From NCBI RefSeq assembly GCF_013761175.1, contig NZ_JACDUR010000004.1, forward strand, positions 372,001 through 436,000: a stretch of DNA of 64,000 nucleotides, written 5' to 3'. Of the stretch, positions 7,261 to 14,868 are shown one piece after another. This stretch comes from Nonomuraea soli (GTDB lineage: Bacteria > Actinomycetota > Actinomycetes > Streptosporangiales > Streptosporangiaceae). Within the stretch, counting starts at the first letter, position 1, and every line of letters begins with the position of its first letter. The position numbers and the translations under genes were made by a program. The notes beneath the pieces were generated by a model, which saw only the letters and a program-made list of their open reading frames with translations, did not search any database and was not told the DNA's origin.

Positions 7261-8715
7261 TCAGAACCCCTGGGGCAGCCGGAACAGGCGATCGGGGTCG
7301 TAGGCGGCCTTCACCTGGGCCAGTCGCGCGGCGTTGCGGCCGTAGTAGGCGGTGCGCCAGGAGGCCAGGTCGGGATCGATGTAGTTGACGTACGCGTGGT
7401 CGCCCAGGTGCGGGGAGAGCGCCCCGTGCACCCCGCGCACCCAGCTCCGGTCGCGGCCCGGCGCGTAGTACTGCACGCTGAACAACGCCTGCCGGTGCGG
7501 GAAGGCCGTCGCTCCCTCGGGGACACGGGCGACGGCGCCGCCCATCGCGTCGAGCAGGACGGTGTGGCGGCCCTTCCTGGCCACCCAGGCGACCAGGGCG
7601 TCCACGCCCGCCGCCGGGATCCTGCGGTAGGCGAAGTGCGACTTGGCGGTGAAGGCCTCGCGCGACAGCCGCCCGTCGCGCGTCTGGCCGGGCAGGTGGC
7701 ACTGGGAGACCGACAGCCCCGAGCAACCCGCCATGATCATCATCGCGTCGTGGTGCGTCGTCTGCCGGACCAGGCGTGACGACGGGGCGCCCAGCCGGTC
7801 GGTCAGCGGCTTGAGCAGGGGGGCCAGCCCGGCCTGCGTGCCCAGGAAGAGCCCGCCGATCTGCACGTCGAGGCCGCCGGTGTCGCGCGACAGGTGCAGG
7901 TTGGCCCACAACGCGTCGGGCGCGGCGGGCGCCCACGACTGCCAGGCCCTGACCGCCTGCGCGGCCTTCTTCCACGGCCAGTGCAGGAAGAACGCGGTGA
8001 CCTGCGCGGTCTGGTGGGCCAGGAAGGTGAAGGAGACGGCGACTCCCACATTGCCGCCGCCCCCACCCCTGCACGCCCAGAACAGCTCCGCGTGGTGCTG
8101 GGCGTCGCACGTCAGGAGCCGCCCGTCGGCGGTGACGATCTGCACCGACTCCAGGGCGTCACAGGTCAGTCCGTACTTGCGGGCGACGACGCCGATGCCG
8201 CCGCCGAGCGTCAGCCCGCTCACGCCCACGGTCGGGCAGGTCCCGGCGGGGATGCTCACGCCGTGGCGGGCGAGCTTGCCGTAGACGTCGACGAGCTTGG
8301 CGCCCGCTCCGACGGTCGCGCGGCCGTCGCGGTAGGTGACGCCGTTCATCCGGGACACGTCGACGACCAGGCCGGGGCCGGTGGACCAGCCCGCGTAGGA
8401 GTGGCCGCCCGACCTCGGGTGCACGGCGAGCTGGTTCTTGCGGGCGAAGGCCAGGCAGGCCGAGACGTCGGAGGCCCCGGCGCAGTAGGCGACGCCGCCG
8501 GGCCGTACGGAGTCGAAGGCCGGGTTGAACAGCCTGCGGGCGCCGTCGTAGGCCCGGTCGCCAGGGCGCACGAGGGTGCCCTTGAGAGTACGGCCCAGCC
8601 CCGCCCAGTCGGGCGGAGGCGCGAAGGACAGCAGCGGGGCCAACGCCGCAGATTGCAGGAAAAGCCGTCGATCCACGCATGTGAGACGGGCGAGTGCCCC
8701 ATGAGGTTGGGTCAC
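7261..8715 (-). CDS. Berberine-bridge-enzyme-like FAD oxidoreductase, Tat-exported
   Basis: A 484-residue flavoprotein of the PCMH/BBE family. H105 in RSGGHSYAG and C160 in AGTCPTVGVSG match the two residues that attach FAD through two covalent bonds, so it should be a bicovalent flavoprotein with high redox potential, oxidising a sugar, alcohol or secondary metabolite with oxygen. The BBE C-terminal domain ends in YGRNAARLAQVKAAYDPDRLF. The N-terminus holds DRRLFLQSAALAPLLS, a twin-arginine signal, so the folded enzyme is exported. GTG 8676 just before the twin arginines is an alternative start. No substrate-defining neighbour is visible. Confidence 0.9.
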   Translation of the reverse strand: MTQPHGALARLTCVDRRLFLQSAALAPLLSFAPPPDWAGLGRTLKGTLVRPGDRAYDGARRLFNPAFDSVRPGGVAYCAGASDVSACLAFARKNQLAVHPRSGGHSYAGWSTGPGLVVDVSRMNGVTYRDGRATVGAGAKLVDVYGKLARHGVSIPAGTCPTVGVSGLTLGGGIGVVARKYGLTCDALESVQIVTADGRLLTCDAQHHAELFWACRGGGGGNVGVAVSFTFLAHQTAQVTAFFLHWPWKKAAQAVRAWQSWAPAAPDALWANLHLSRDTGGLDVQIGGLFLGTQAGLAPLLKPLTDRLGAPSSRLVRQTTHHDAMMIMAGCSGLSVSQCHLPGQTRDGRLSREAFTAKSHFAYRRIPAAGVDALVAWVARKGRHTVLLDAMGGAVARVPEGATAFPHRQALFSVQYYAPGRDRSWVRGVHGALSPHLGDHAYVNYIDPDLASWRTAYYGRNAARLAQVKAAYDPDRLFRLPQGF

Positions 8716-8742
8716 AGATGTGTCACCGACGCGGACACCACC

Positions 8743-9387
8743 TCAGCGGCGGGTCCACACCGGCTGGCGGAAGTGCGCCACCCTCGACTCGTCCGCCGCC
8801 CGCCCCAGCAGCACGACCTCGCGGAACTGCCACAGGATCGCGCCCGTCGGCGCGTGGATGCGCATGTCCGGCGCGAGCCACATCTGCAGCAGCGGCGGAC
8901 CGTCTGGCAGGTCCACCCACTTCGGCACGTCGTCGGCCGCCAGCCGCTCCAGCGGCACCCGGTGCGCCGAGTGCACCTCCTGCGGGTCGGGCCGCAGCGG
9001 CTGGGCGACGGCGGGCACGGCGACGATCGGCGTGATCGCGAAGCCCGACGCCGCCGGGAAGTCGTCGAGCCTGCCCACCACGTCGGCGGGCCCGGCGACG
9101 AGGCCGAGCTCCTCCTCCAGCTCGCGCAGCGCCGCCCGCTCCGGCGGCTCGCCCGGCTCGGCCCTGCCGCCCGGCAGCCCCCACTGGCCGGCGTTGCGGC
9201 CGCGATAGGCGCGCTTGATGACGACCACGCAGGGCGAGCCGTCGTCGCCCGGCACCACGCACAACACCACCGCCGCGGCCCGCATGCCGGGCGCGCTCTC
9301 CAGGGTCGTGTGCTCGTAACCGGCGAGCCGTTCGCGAGCGGCCCGGCGGAACTCGGTCACTCGCGAGGGCGTCATGCCGCCGATCAT
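8743..9387 (-). CDS. NUDIX hydrolase (CoA pyrophosphatase-like)
   Basis: A 214-residue hydrolase with a complete NUDIX box (G-x5-E-x7-REUxEExGU) around residues 74-96, carrying E80, R88-E89 and E92-E93. Layout and the upstream LPGGRAEPGE resemble the CoA-diphosphatase group, but the substrate is not proven. Its ATG overlaps the valS stop by four bases (ATGA), so the two are translationally coupled; a house-cleaning enzyme with a tRNA synthetase is a plausible pair. A second in-frame ATG is at 9375. Confidence 0.9.
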   Translation of the reverse strand: MIGGMTPSRVTEFRRAARERLAGYEHTTLESAPGMRAAAVVLCVVPGDDGSPCVVVIKRAYRGRNAGQWGLPGGRAEPGEPPERAALRELEEELGLVAGPADVVGRLDDFPAASGFAITPIVAVPAVAQPLRPDPQEVHSAHRVPLERLAADDVPKWVDLPDGPPLLQMWLAPDMRIHAPTGAILWQFREVVLLGRAADESRVAHFRQPVWTRR

Positions 9388-11759
9388 CCCTGATCGGTCA
9401 CCGATCGCGCATCCCGCGCCTCGATCACGGGGATCGCGGTCAGGACCAGGTCGCCGATGCGTCCCGCCGCGCGCAGGTCATCGCCGACCTGGGCGAACCT
9501 GGCCAGCTGTCCGGCCGTGCCGTACAGCTCGAAGCGGTCGAGGCCCGCCCTGAGCGACAGCTTGCGCGCGGACTTCTCGCCGCGGATGGCCGACAGCGCC
9601 GCCCCCGCCGCCGCCAGCAGCTCCGCGTCGCCGCCCGCCGGCAGCTCGCCGGCGGCGGGCCAGCTCGCCAGGTGGATCGAGCCCTCCCGCCACCACGACC
9701 AGACCTCCTCCGTCACGTACGGCAGGACGGGCGCGAGCAGCCTGAGCACCACCGACAGGGCGGTGCGCAGCGTGGAGACCGCCGAGGCGTCGCCCGCGTA
9801 GGCGCGCTCCTTGACCAGCTCCAGATAGTCGTCGCAGAACGACCAGAAGAACCGCTCGGAGACCTCCAGAGCCGTGGTGTAGTCGAAGGACTCGAAGGCG
9901 TCCGTGGCCCGCTCCACGACCTGGCGCAGCGCGGCGAGCAGGGCCAGGTCGAGGGGCCGCGACGGCTTCCCGCCCGCGTCCTCGAACGACAGGATGAAAC
10001 GCCCCGCATTGAGGATCTTGGTCGCGAGCCTGCGCCCGACCTTCATCTGGCTCTCGTCGAAGGGCGTGTCCATGCCCGGCCGCGCACCCGCCGCCCGCCA
10101 CCGCACCGCATCGGTGCCGTACCTCTCCAGCACCCCGATCGGCGTCGTGGCGTTGCCCGCGGACTTGCTCATCTTCCTGCGGTCGGGGTCGACCACCCAT
10201 CCGGAGATCATCGAGCTCCTCCAGGGCAGCGCGCCGTGCTCGAAGTGTGCCCGCAGCACCCTGCCGAACAGCCACGTGCGGATGATCTCGTGCGCGTGCG
10301 TGTTGAGATCCATCGGGAAGGTGCGCGCGAACAGGTCGGGATCGCGCTCCCACCCGCACACGATCTGCGGCGTCAGGCCCGAGGTGGCCCAGGTGTCCAT
10401 CACGTCGGGATCGGCCGCGAAGCCGTACGGCACGCCGCGCTGCTCCTCGGTGAAACCCTCGGGCACGTCGAGGTGGGGGTCGACCGGCAGCCTCGACTCC
10501 TCGGGCAGGATCGGCCGGTCGTGGATCGGCTCGCCGTCGGCGTCGAGGGGGTACCAGACGGGGAAGGGCACGCCGAACCAGCGCTGGCGGCTGATCAGCC
10601 AGTCGCCGTTGAGGCCGTCGACCCAGTTCTCGTAGCGGTGGCGCATGAACTCCGGCGCCCACCCCAGCTCGCGGCCCCTGGCCTTCAGCGTCGCGCGCAG
10701 CTCCGGGTCGCGCCCGCCGTTGCGCAGGTACCACTGGCGGCTCGTGACGATCTCCAGCGGGAGCTCGCCCTTCTCGTAGAACTTCACCTGGTGAGTGATC
10801 GGGCGCGGCTCCGCGAGCCCGAGCTCCTCGACGATGCGCTTCCTGGCCTGCTTGGCCGTCAGCCCTTCATGAGGGGTGCCGGGCAGGAACCGCCCGTCCC
10901 TGCCCATGATCGCGCGGACCGGCAGGTCCAGCTCGCGCCACCAGATCACGTCCGTCACGTCGCCGAACGTGCAGACCATGGCCAGCCCGGTGCCCTTGTC
11001 AGGATCGGCCAGGTGGTGGCTCAGGACCGGCACCTCGTACCCGTACAGGGGGACGGTCGCCGTCGTGCCGTACACGTCCTGGTATCGCGGGTCGTCCGGG
11101 TGCCCGACCAGCGCGACGCACGCCGGCAGCAGCTCGGGCCTGGTCGTGTCGATCTCCAGGTCGCCGAATCTGATCCGGTGATAGGCGCCGGGCCGCTCGC
11201 GGTCCTCCAGCTCCGCCTGGGCGACCGCCGTCTGGAAGGTGACGTCCCACAACGTGGGCGCCTCCGCCTGGTAGGCCTCGCCCCTGGCCAGGTTGCGCAG
11301 GAACGCCAGCTGCGAGACCCGCGCGGAGGCGGGGCCCACGGTCGTGTAGAGGTGGTCCCAGTCGACCGACAGGCCCAGCCTGCGCCACAGCGCCTCGAAG
11401 GCCGCCTCGTCCTGGGCGATCAGCTCGTGGCACAACTCCACGAACTTCGTCCGGCCCACCTCGGCCGGCGTGATGCCGTAGTGGTTCTGCACGCGACGCT
11501 CGGTGGGCAGGCCGTTGTCGTCCCAGCCCATCGGGTAGAAGACCGCGTAGCCGCGCATGCGCTTGTAGCGGGCGATCAGGTCGGTGTGGGTGTAGGAGAA
11601 CACCTGGCCCGCGTGCAGCGAGCCGGAGGCGGTGGGGGGAGGGGTGTCGATGGAGTAGACACGCTCGCGCGGCTGGGAGCGGTCGAAACGGTAGGTTCCC
11701 TGGCTCGCCCAGCGGTGGTTCCACTTGGCTTCGAGGCCGTCAAGGGATGGCTTGTCCAT
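9384..11759 (-). CDS. valS: Valyl-tRNA synthetase
   Basis: A 791-residue class I aminoacyl-tRNA synthetase that charges tRNA-Val. The first signature is SGSLHAGQ (HIGH equivalent), the CP1 editing domain follows (TTRPELLPACVALVGHP), and KMSKSAGN is intact. Anticodon-binding helices occupy the C-terminal third. It is shorter than E. coli ValS (about 950) and lacks the long C-terminal coiled-coil arm, as in the compact ValS form known from some actinobacteria and archaea. It has its own 130-base leader after an upstream hairpin, and is coupled to the NUDIX gene downstream. Confidence 0.95.
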   Translation of the reverse strand: MDKPSLDGLEAKWNHRWASQGTYRFDRSQPRERVYSIDTPPPTASGSLHAGQVFSYTHTDLIARYKRMRGYAVFYPMGWDDNGLPTERRVQNHYGITPAEVGRTKFVELCHELIAQDEAAFEALWRRLGLSVDWDHLYTTVGPASARVSQLAFLRNLARGEAYQAEAPTLWDVTFQTAVAQAELEDRERPGAYHRIRFGDLEIDTTRPELLPACVALVGHPDDPRYQDVYGTTATVPLYGYEVPVLSHHLADPDKGTGLAMVCTFGDVTDVIWWRELDLPVRAIMGRDGRFLPGTPHEGLTAKQARKRIVEELGLAEPRPITHQVKFYEKGELPLEIVTSRQWYLRNGGRDPELRATLKARGRELGWAPEFMRHRYENWVDGLNGDWLISRQRWFGVPFPVWYPLDADGEPIHDRPILPEESRLPVDPHLDVPEGFTEEQRGVPYGFAADPDVMDTWATSGLTPQIVCGWERDPDLFARTFPMDLNTHAHEIIRTWLFGRVLRAHFEHGALPWRSSMISGWVVDPDRRKMSKSAGNATTPIGVLERYGTDAVRWRAAGARPGMDTPFDESQMKVGRRLATKILNAGRFILSFEDAGGKPSRPLDLALLAALRQVVERATDAFESFDYTTALEVSERFFWSFCDDYLELVKERAYAGDASAVSTLRTALSVVLRLLAPVLPYVTEEVWSWWREGSIHLASWPAAGELPAGGDAELLAAAGAALSAIRGEKSARKLSLRAGLDRFELYGTAGQLARFAQVGDDLRAAGRIGDLVLTAIPVIEARDARSVTDQG

Positions 11760-11888
11760 GGTTGTTCCATGTGGGAAGGCACGCCGGTCGGGCGTGAAAG
11801 GATCGGGGACGCGAAGGCGGCGCCTATCGGCGCACGGCTACTCGCGCCCGGGCGTTGCCGAGGCGCTGCACGCGTGTGAACGATCCTT
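11760..11888 (-). promoter_or_regulatory. valS promoter and possible structured leader
   Basis: The spacer upstream of valS contains an 8-bp inverted repeat, AAGGATCG at 11799-11806 and its complement at 11881-11888, enclosing about 74 bases with further self-complementary GC stretches (for example CGCCCGGGCG near 11845). It could fold into a leader structure. No T-box core (TGGnACC with CCGCG) is present, so it is not a recognisable T-box riboswitch. Confidence 0.3.
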
Positions 11889-11919
11889 GAGCCATCGGCA
11901 TCAGGATAGCCGATGGCTC
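11889..11919 (-). terminator. Hairpin between the NuoF-like gene and valS
   Basis: GAGCCATCGGC and its exact complement form an 11-bp stem with a 9-base loop, starting at the stop codon of the NuoF-like gene. There is no T-run, as is common for high-GC terminators. It likely ends the redox operon transcript before valS. Confidence 0.7.
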
Positions 11920-13625
11920 TAAGCCAGGCGGAGGGCGAGCGCGGGGCACATCTCGACGGCACGGCGGGCCTCCTTCGCCATCCAGCCGGGCACCGTACGG
12001 AACGACGGATAGCCGAACTCGTCCAGGTCGACGAACTCCGGCAGCAGGTGCGCGCAGAGCCCGTGCCCCTCGCAGCGGGTCCAGTCGACGTCGAGCCGGT
12101 AGCTGGGCTCGTCCGACGACTCGGGCAGGGGCAGCACCCCGCGCACGGGCCGGCCGCAGGTGCCCGACTCCAGGTGGGCGGCGACGTCGTCGGCGAAGGC
12201 GTCGAGGGCCGACAGGACGAAGCGCGCGGTGCCGTCGGGGTGGAAGCAGGCTCCACGCCGCTCGACGGCCCGTACGGCACGCCGCACCGAGTCGGACGAG
12301 CCGTGCCCCTCGCACAACGCGACCAGCGCGCGGGCGACCTCGGGCAGGCCCATCCTGCAGGGCCCGCACTGCCCGGACGACTGGGCGGCCAGGTAGGCGG
12401 CCACCCGGGTGGTCTCGCCCAGCGGGCAGGTGTCGGAGCCGAGGGGGACGATGATGCCCGCGCCCAGGGTGGCGCCCGCGGCCTCCAGCCCGAGACGGGA
12501 GATCTCGACGCCGGGCGGCGGTGGCGCCTGCGGTGACGCCTGAGGGAGCGCGGGGAACGGGTCGGTGGGCGCCTGCGACAGCGCGGGGAAGGGGCCGGTG
12601 ACGGGGGCGGGGAAAGGGTCGGTAACAGGGGCGGGGAAGGCTCCCGTCACCGGGGCGGGGAAGGGTCCCGTCACCGGGGCGGGGAAGGGTCCCGTCACCG
12701 GGGCGGGGACGAGGGAGAGTACGGCGGGGGCCGGAAGTGGCGGCTCGCTCACCGCCGATGGGGGCCCGACCGCCGATCCCGGCAGCCACGAGCCGTGGTA
12801 GCCCCCCATGAGCACCCCGTCGCCCGCCTCCAGCGAACACAACTCCAGCACCGCGGCCAGCGGCGTGCCGTACGGCACCTCGACCACGTGCGTGCCGCCG
12901 ACGGTCAGCAGCGTGGTGCCGGGCTCGCGCGAGGTCCCCACCGAGGCGTAGCCCTCCACGCCGTGCTCGGCCAGGATCGCCAGCTGGGCGAAGGTCTCGG
13001 CGTTCGACAACAACGTGGGCAGCCCGTCCACCCCGGCGGTCGCCGCGCGGCGTTTGCGCCCCGGAGGCGAGGCGTCCAGCCCGTTGACCCCGCGCACGAG
13101 CGCCCCGCCCTCACCGGTGATGAACCGCTCGGGCAGGCCGACGACGCGGATCGGCAGATGGGATTCCGCGGCCCCGGCCACGCTGGCGGCGCGGCGCTCG
13201 GCGACGGCCGCCTCGACGGAGGCCAGGGGCACGCTGCCGGCGGCGACGGCGACGACCACCTCGCGCGCGTGCAGCGACTCGGCCGCCAGGACCGCGCCGT
13301 CGAGCACCAGGTGCGGGGTGCGCACCAGGAGCATCGCGTCCTTGCAGCTGGCGGGCTCACCCTCGGCGGCGTTGACCAGGACGACGCTCTCGCGCGAGCC
13401 CGCGGAGACGGCGCGGAGCTTGCGCCCGAAAGGGAAGGCGGCGCCCCCGCGCCCGCGCAGATCCACCTCGTCGACCTGGGCGATGAGGTTCGTCAGGTCG
13501 CGTGGCGCGGGGGTGCCGTGCAGGGTGCGGTGAGCCGGCAGGTCCAGCCGGCGGCAGTGGTCCAGCCCGGCGGTGAGGCGGGCGGGCCCGATGCGCAGGA
13601 CGGGCGGGACTCGGTGGGGGATCAT
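11919..13625 (-). CDS. NuoF-like FMN/iron-sulfur protein with C-terminal ferredoxin domain
   Basis: A 568-residue protein related to the complex I 51-kDa subunit. The FMN/NADH fold carries GRGGAAFPFGRK and NAAEGEPASCKD, then an SLBB-like part, then an iron-sulfur segment SSGQCGPCRMG with a later Cys in RRGACFHP. The first Cys of the classical CxxCxxC-x-C set is Ser here. The C-terminus (about residues 505-568) is a single-cluster ferredoxin (C-x5-C, later CP) like P450 partners. Residues 308-348 are a proline-rich VNTR insertion. I infer that it passes electrons from NAD(P)H to the two-haem membrane protein encoded at 14866-15588, from which it is now separated by an IS element. RBS AAGGAG precedes the ATG at 13625. 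Confidence 0.85.
   Translation of the reverse strand: MIPHRVPPVLRIGPARLTAGLDHCRRLDLPAHRTLHGTPAPRDLTNLIAQVDEVDLRGRGGAAFPFGRKLRAVSAGSRESVVLVNAAEGEPASCKDAMLLVRTPHLVLDGAVLAAESLHAREVVVAVAAGSVPLASVEAAVAERRAASVAGAAESHLPIRVVGLPERFITGEGGALVRGVNGLDASPPGRKRRAATAGVDGLPTLLSNAETFAQLAILAEHGVEGYASVGTSREPGTTLLTVGGTHVVEVPYGTPLAAVLELCSLEAGDGVLMGGYHGSWLPGSAVGPPSAVSEPPLPAPAVLSLVPAPVTGPFPAPVTGPFPAPVTGAFPAPVTDPFPAPVTGPFPALSQAPTDPFPALPQASPQAPPPPGVEISRLGLEAAGATLGAGIIVPLGSDTCPLGETTRVAAYLAAQSSGQCGPCRMGLPEVARALVALCEGHGSSDSVRRAVRAVERRGACFHPDGTARFVLSALDAFADDVAAHLESGTCGRPVRGVLPLPESSDEPSYRLDVDWTRCEGHGLCAHLLPEFVDLDEFGYPSFRTVPGWMAKEARRAVEMCPALALRLA
12583..12702 (-). repeat. Five-copy 24-bp minisatellite inside the NuoF-like gene
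   Basis: Five tandem 24-bp units, the last two identical on the + strand (12655-12678 and 12679-12702), encode five octapeptides of the form PAPVTG-P/A/D-F. A degenerate sixth unit lies near 12549-12572. The repeat keeps frame, so copy number can vary without breaking the protein. It forms a flexible linker between the flavin/SLBB part and the iron-sulfur part. Confidence 0.9.
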
Positions 13626-13723
13626 CGAATCTCCTTGGGTATAGAACCGCTGGGCTCCACCGCGAATCGAACAAAGATGCGATAACTGCTTGATCGCCCA
13701 GTAGAATCTGAGGCCTGGCGCAG

Positions 13724-14746
13724 TTGGTGAAGCGGGCCTACAACAGGGCGTTGGACGAGCGGACCTTCGCCTACGCGTCCGGTGGTCGTCGGGCGTCGTA
13801 TGCGGAGTCGTCGGCCGCGCTCACGGAGTGGAAGAAGACCGAGGAACTGGCCTTCCTCAACGAGGTGTCCTGCGTTCCGCTCCAACAGGCGTTGCGGCAT
13901 CTGCAAGCTGCCTTCGTGAATTTCTTCGCTCGACGCGCCGGATACCCGACGTTCAAATCGCGCAAGAAGTCGCGCGCCAGCGCGGAGTACACCCGCTCGG
14001 CGTTCCGCTGGCGCGACGGACGCCTCATCCTGGCGAAGATGGACAGCCCTCTCGACATCCGCTGGTCGCGTCCACTGCCCGAGGGGGCGGAGCCGTCCAC
14101 TGTCACGGTAAGTCGGGACCCGGCCGGGCGTTGGTTCGTGTCCATGCTGGTCGAGGAGGAGATCTCGGCGCTGCCGCCAGTGGAGGCGTCGGTAGGTGTG
14201 GACGCGGGAATCGCGACGCTGGCCACGCTCTCGACGGGCGAGAAGATCGTGAACCCGCGTCATGAACGTATCGACCGGCGCAGGCTCGCCAAGGCTCAGC
14301 GGGCGCTGGCTCGAAAGCAGAAGGGGTCGAACAACCGGGCCAAGGCCCGTCGGCAGGTAGCGAAGGTGTACGCACGGATCGCCGACCGCAGGCGAGACCA
14401 CCTGCACAAGGTCACCACTCGGCTTGTTCGCGAGAACCAAGTGATCGCCGTGGAAGACCTGGCCGTCCGCAACCTGGTCAAGAACCGTGCGCCGGCCCGA
14501 GCCATCTCGGATGTGAGCTGGCGGGAGTTCCGCTCGATGCTGGAGTACAAGGCCGGGTGGTACGGGCGCACATTGGTGGCGGTGGACCGCTGGTTCCCCT
14601 CCTCCAAGCTTTGCTCGCTCTGCGGGGCCATGCGCGAGTCGATGCCGCTCAACGTCCGTGAGTGGCAGTGTGACTGCGGCGCGCGCCACGATCGGGACGT
14701 CAACGCCGCGATGAACGTGCTCGCCGCCGGGCTGGTGGAGAGCTGA
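13724..14746 (+). CDS. tnpB: TnpB RNA-guided nuclease (IS605/IS1341 type), N-terminus truncated
   Basis: A 340-residue TnpB from a TTG start. The three RuvC acidic residues are kept: D160 (VGVDAGI), E244 (AVEDLAV) and D325 (HDRDVNAA). The zinc ribbon has C297-x2-C300 and C316-x-C318. Usual TnpB proteins have about 370-410 residues and start with a strand before the CARxVYNRAL segment; here the frame begins directly at VKRAYNRALDERT and an in-frame TGA lies 15 bases upstream, so the first 25-40 residues appear deleted. It may therefore be inactive despite intact catalytic residues. Family members cut DNA guided by an omega RNA read from the element's right end. Confidence 0.88.
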   Translation: MVKRAYNRALDERTFAYASGGRRASYAESSAALTEWKKTEELAFLNEVSCVPLQQALRHLQAAFVNFFARRAGYPTFKSRKKSRASAEYTRSAFRWRDGRLILAKMDSPLDIRWSRPLPEGAEPSTVTVSRDPAGRWFVSMLVEEEISALPPVEASVGVDAGIATLATLSTGEKIVNPRHERIDRRRLAKAQRALARKQKGSNNRAKARRQVAKVYARIADRRRDHLHKVTTRLVRENQVIAVEDLAVRNLVKNRAPARAISDVSWREFRSMLEYKAGWYGRTLVAVDRWFPSSKLCSLCGAMRESMPLNVREWQCDCGARHDRDVNAAMNVLAAGLVES

Positions 14747-14868
14747 AACGCCTGTGGAGCCGGCGTAAGGCCCGGGCAGCGCAAGCTGGACGGGCGGCTG
14801 GCGGTGAAGCAGGAAACTCGATCCGTGAGGATGGGAGTCTCCCGGGTTCACCCGTGGGGAGGATGTCA
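14747..14868 (+). ncRNA. Putative omega RNA scaffold / IS right end
   Basis: The stretch after tnpB carries the conserved right-end fold, including the hairpin pairing CTCCC near 14841-14845 with GGGAG near 14857-14861, and ends GGATGTCAA. In this family the transcript overlapping the tnpB 3' end and this region is the guide RNA scaffold; the bases right after 14868 (CCGGCTCTCCGGTACTGGGC) would be the guide. These are host sequence from the 3' end of the membrane gene. Confidence 0.55.

Larger units (their letters stand above)
13640..14868 (+). mobile_element. IS605-type element carrying only tnpB, inserted in the redox operon
   Basis: The element runs opposite to the operon it interrupts. 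Its right end is well marked: after tnpB comes the GAAGCAGGAA...GTGGGGAGGATGTCAA sequence typical of actinobacterial IS605/IS1341-type right ends, ending at about 14868. The left end is not precisely visible; imperfect hairpins between 13645 and 13700 (GCTGGGC with GCCCAG) are candidates. No tnpA transposase is present, so movement would need one in trans. It separates the two-haem membrane gene from its NuoF-like partner. Confidence 0.75.

Noticed and set aside
11760..11888. T-box riboswitch upstream of valS
   Set aside because: No TGGnACC core or specifier loop could be found; only a generic inverted repeat remains.
12583..12702. CRISPR array
   Set aside because: Directly abutting 24-bp in-frame repeats with no spacers and no cas genes; it is a coding minisatellite.
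13640..14868. Larger genomic island around the tnpB element
   Set aside because: Flanking genes share the same base and codon bias and form one operon on both sides; no integrase, tRNA site or direct repeats are seen.
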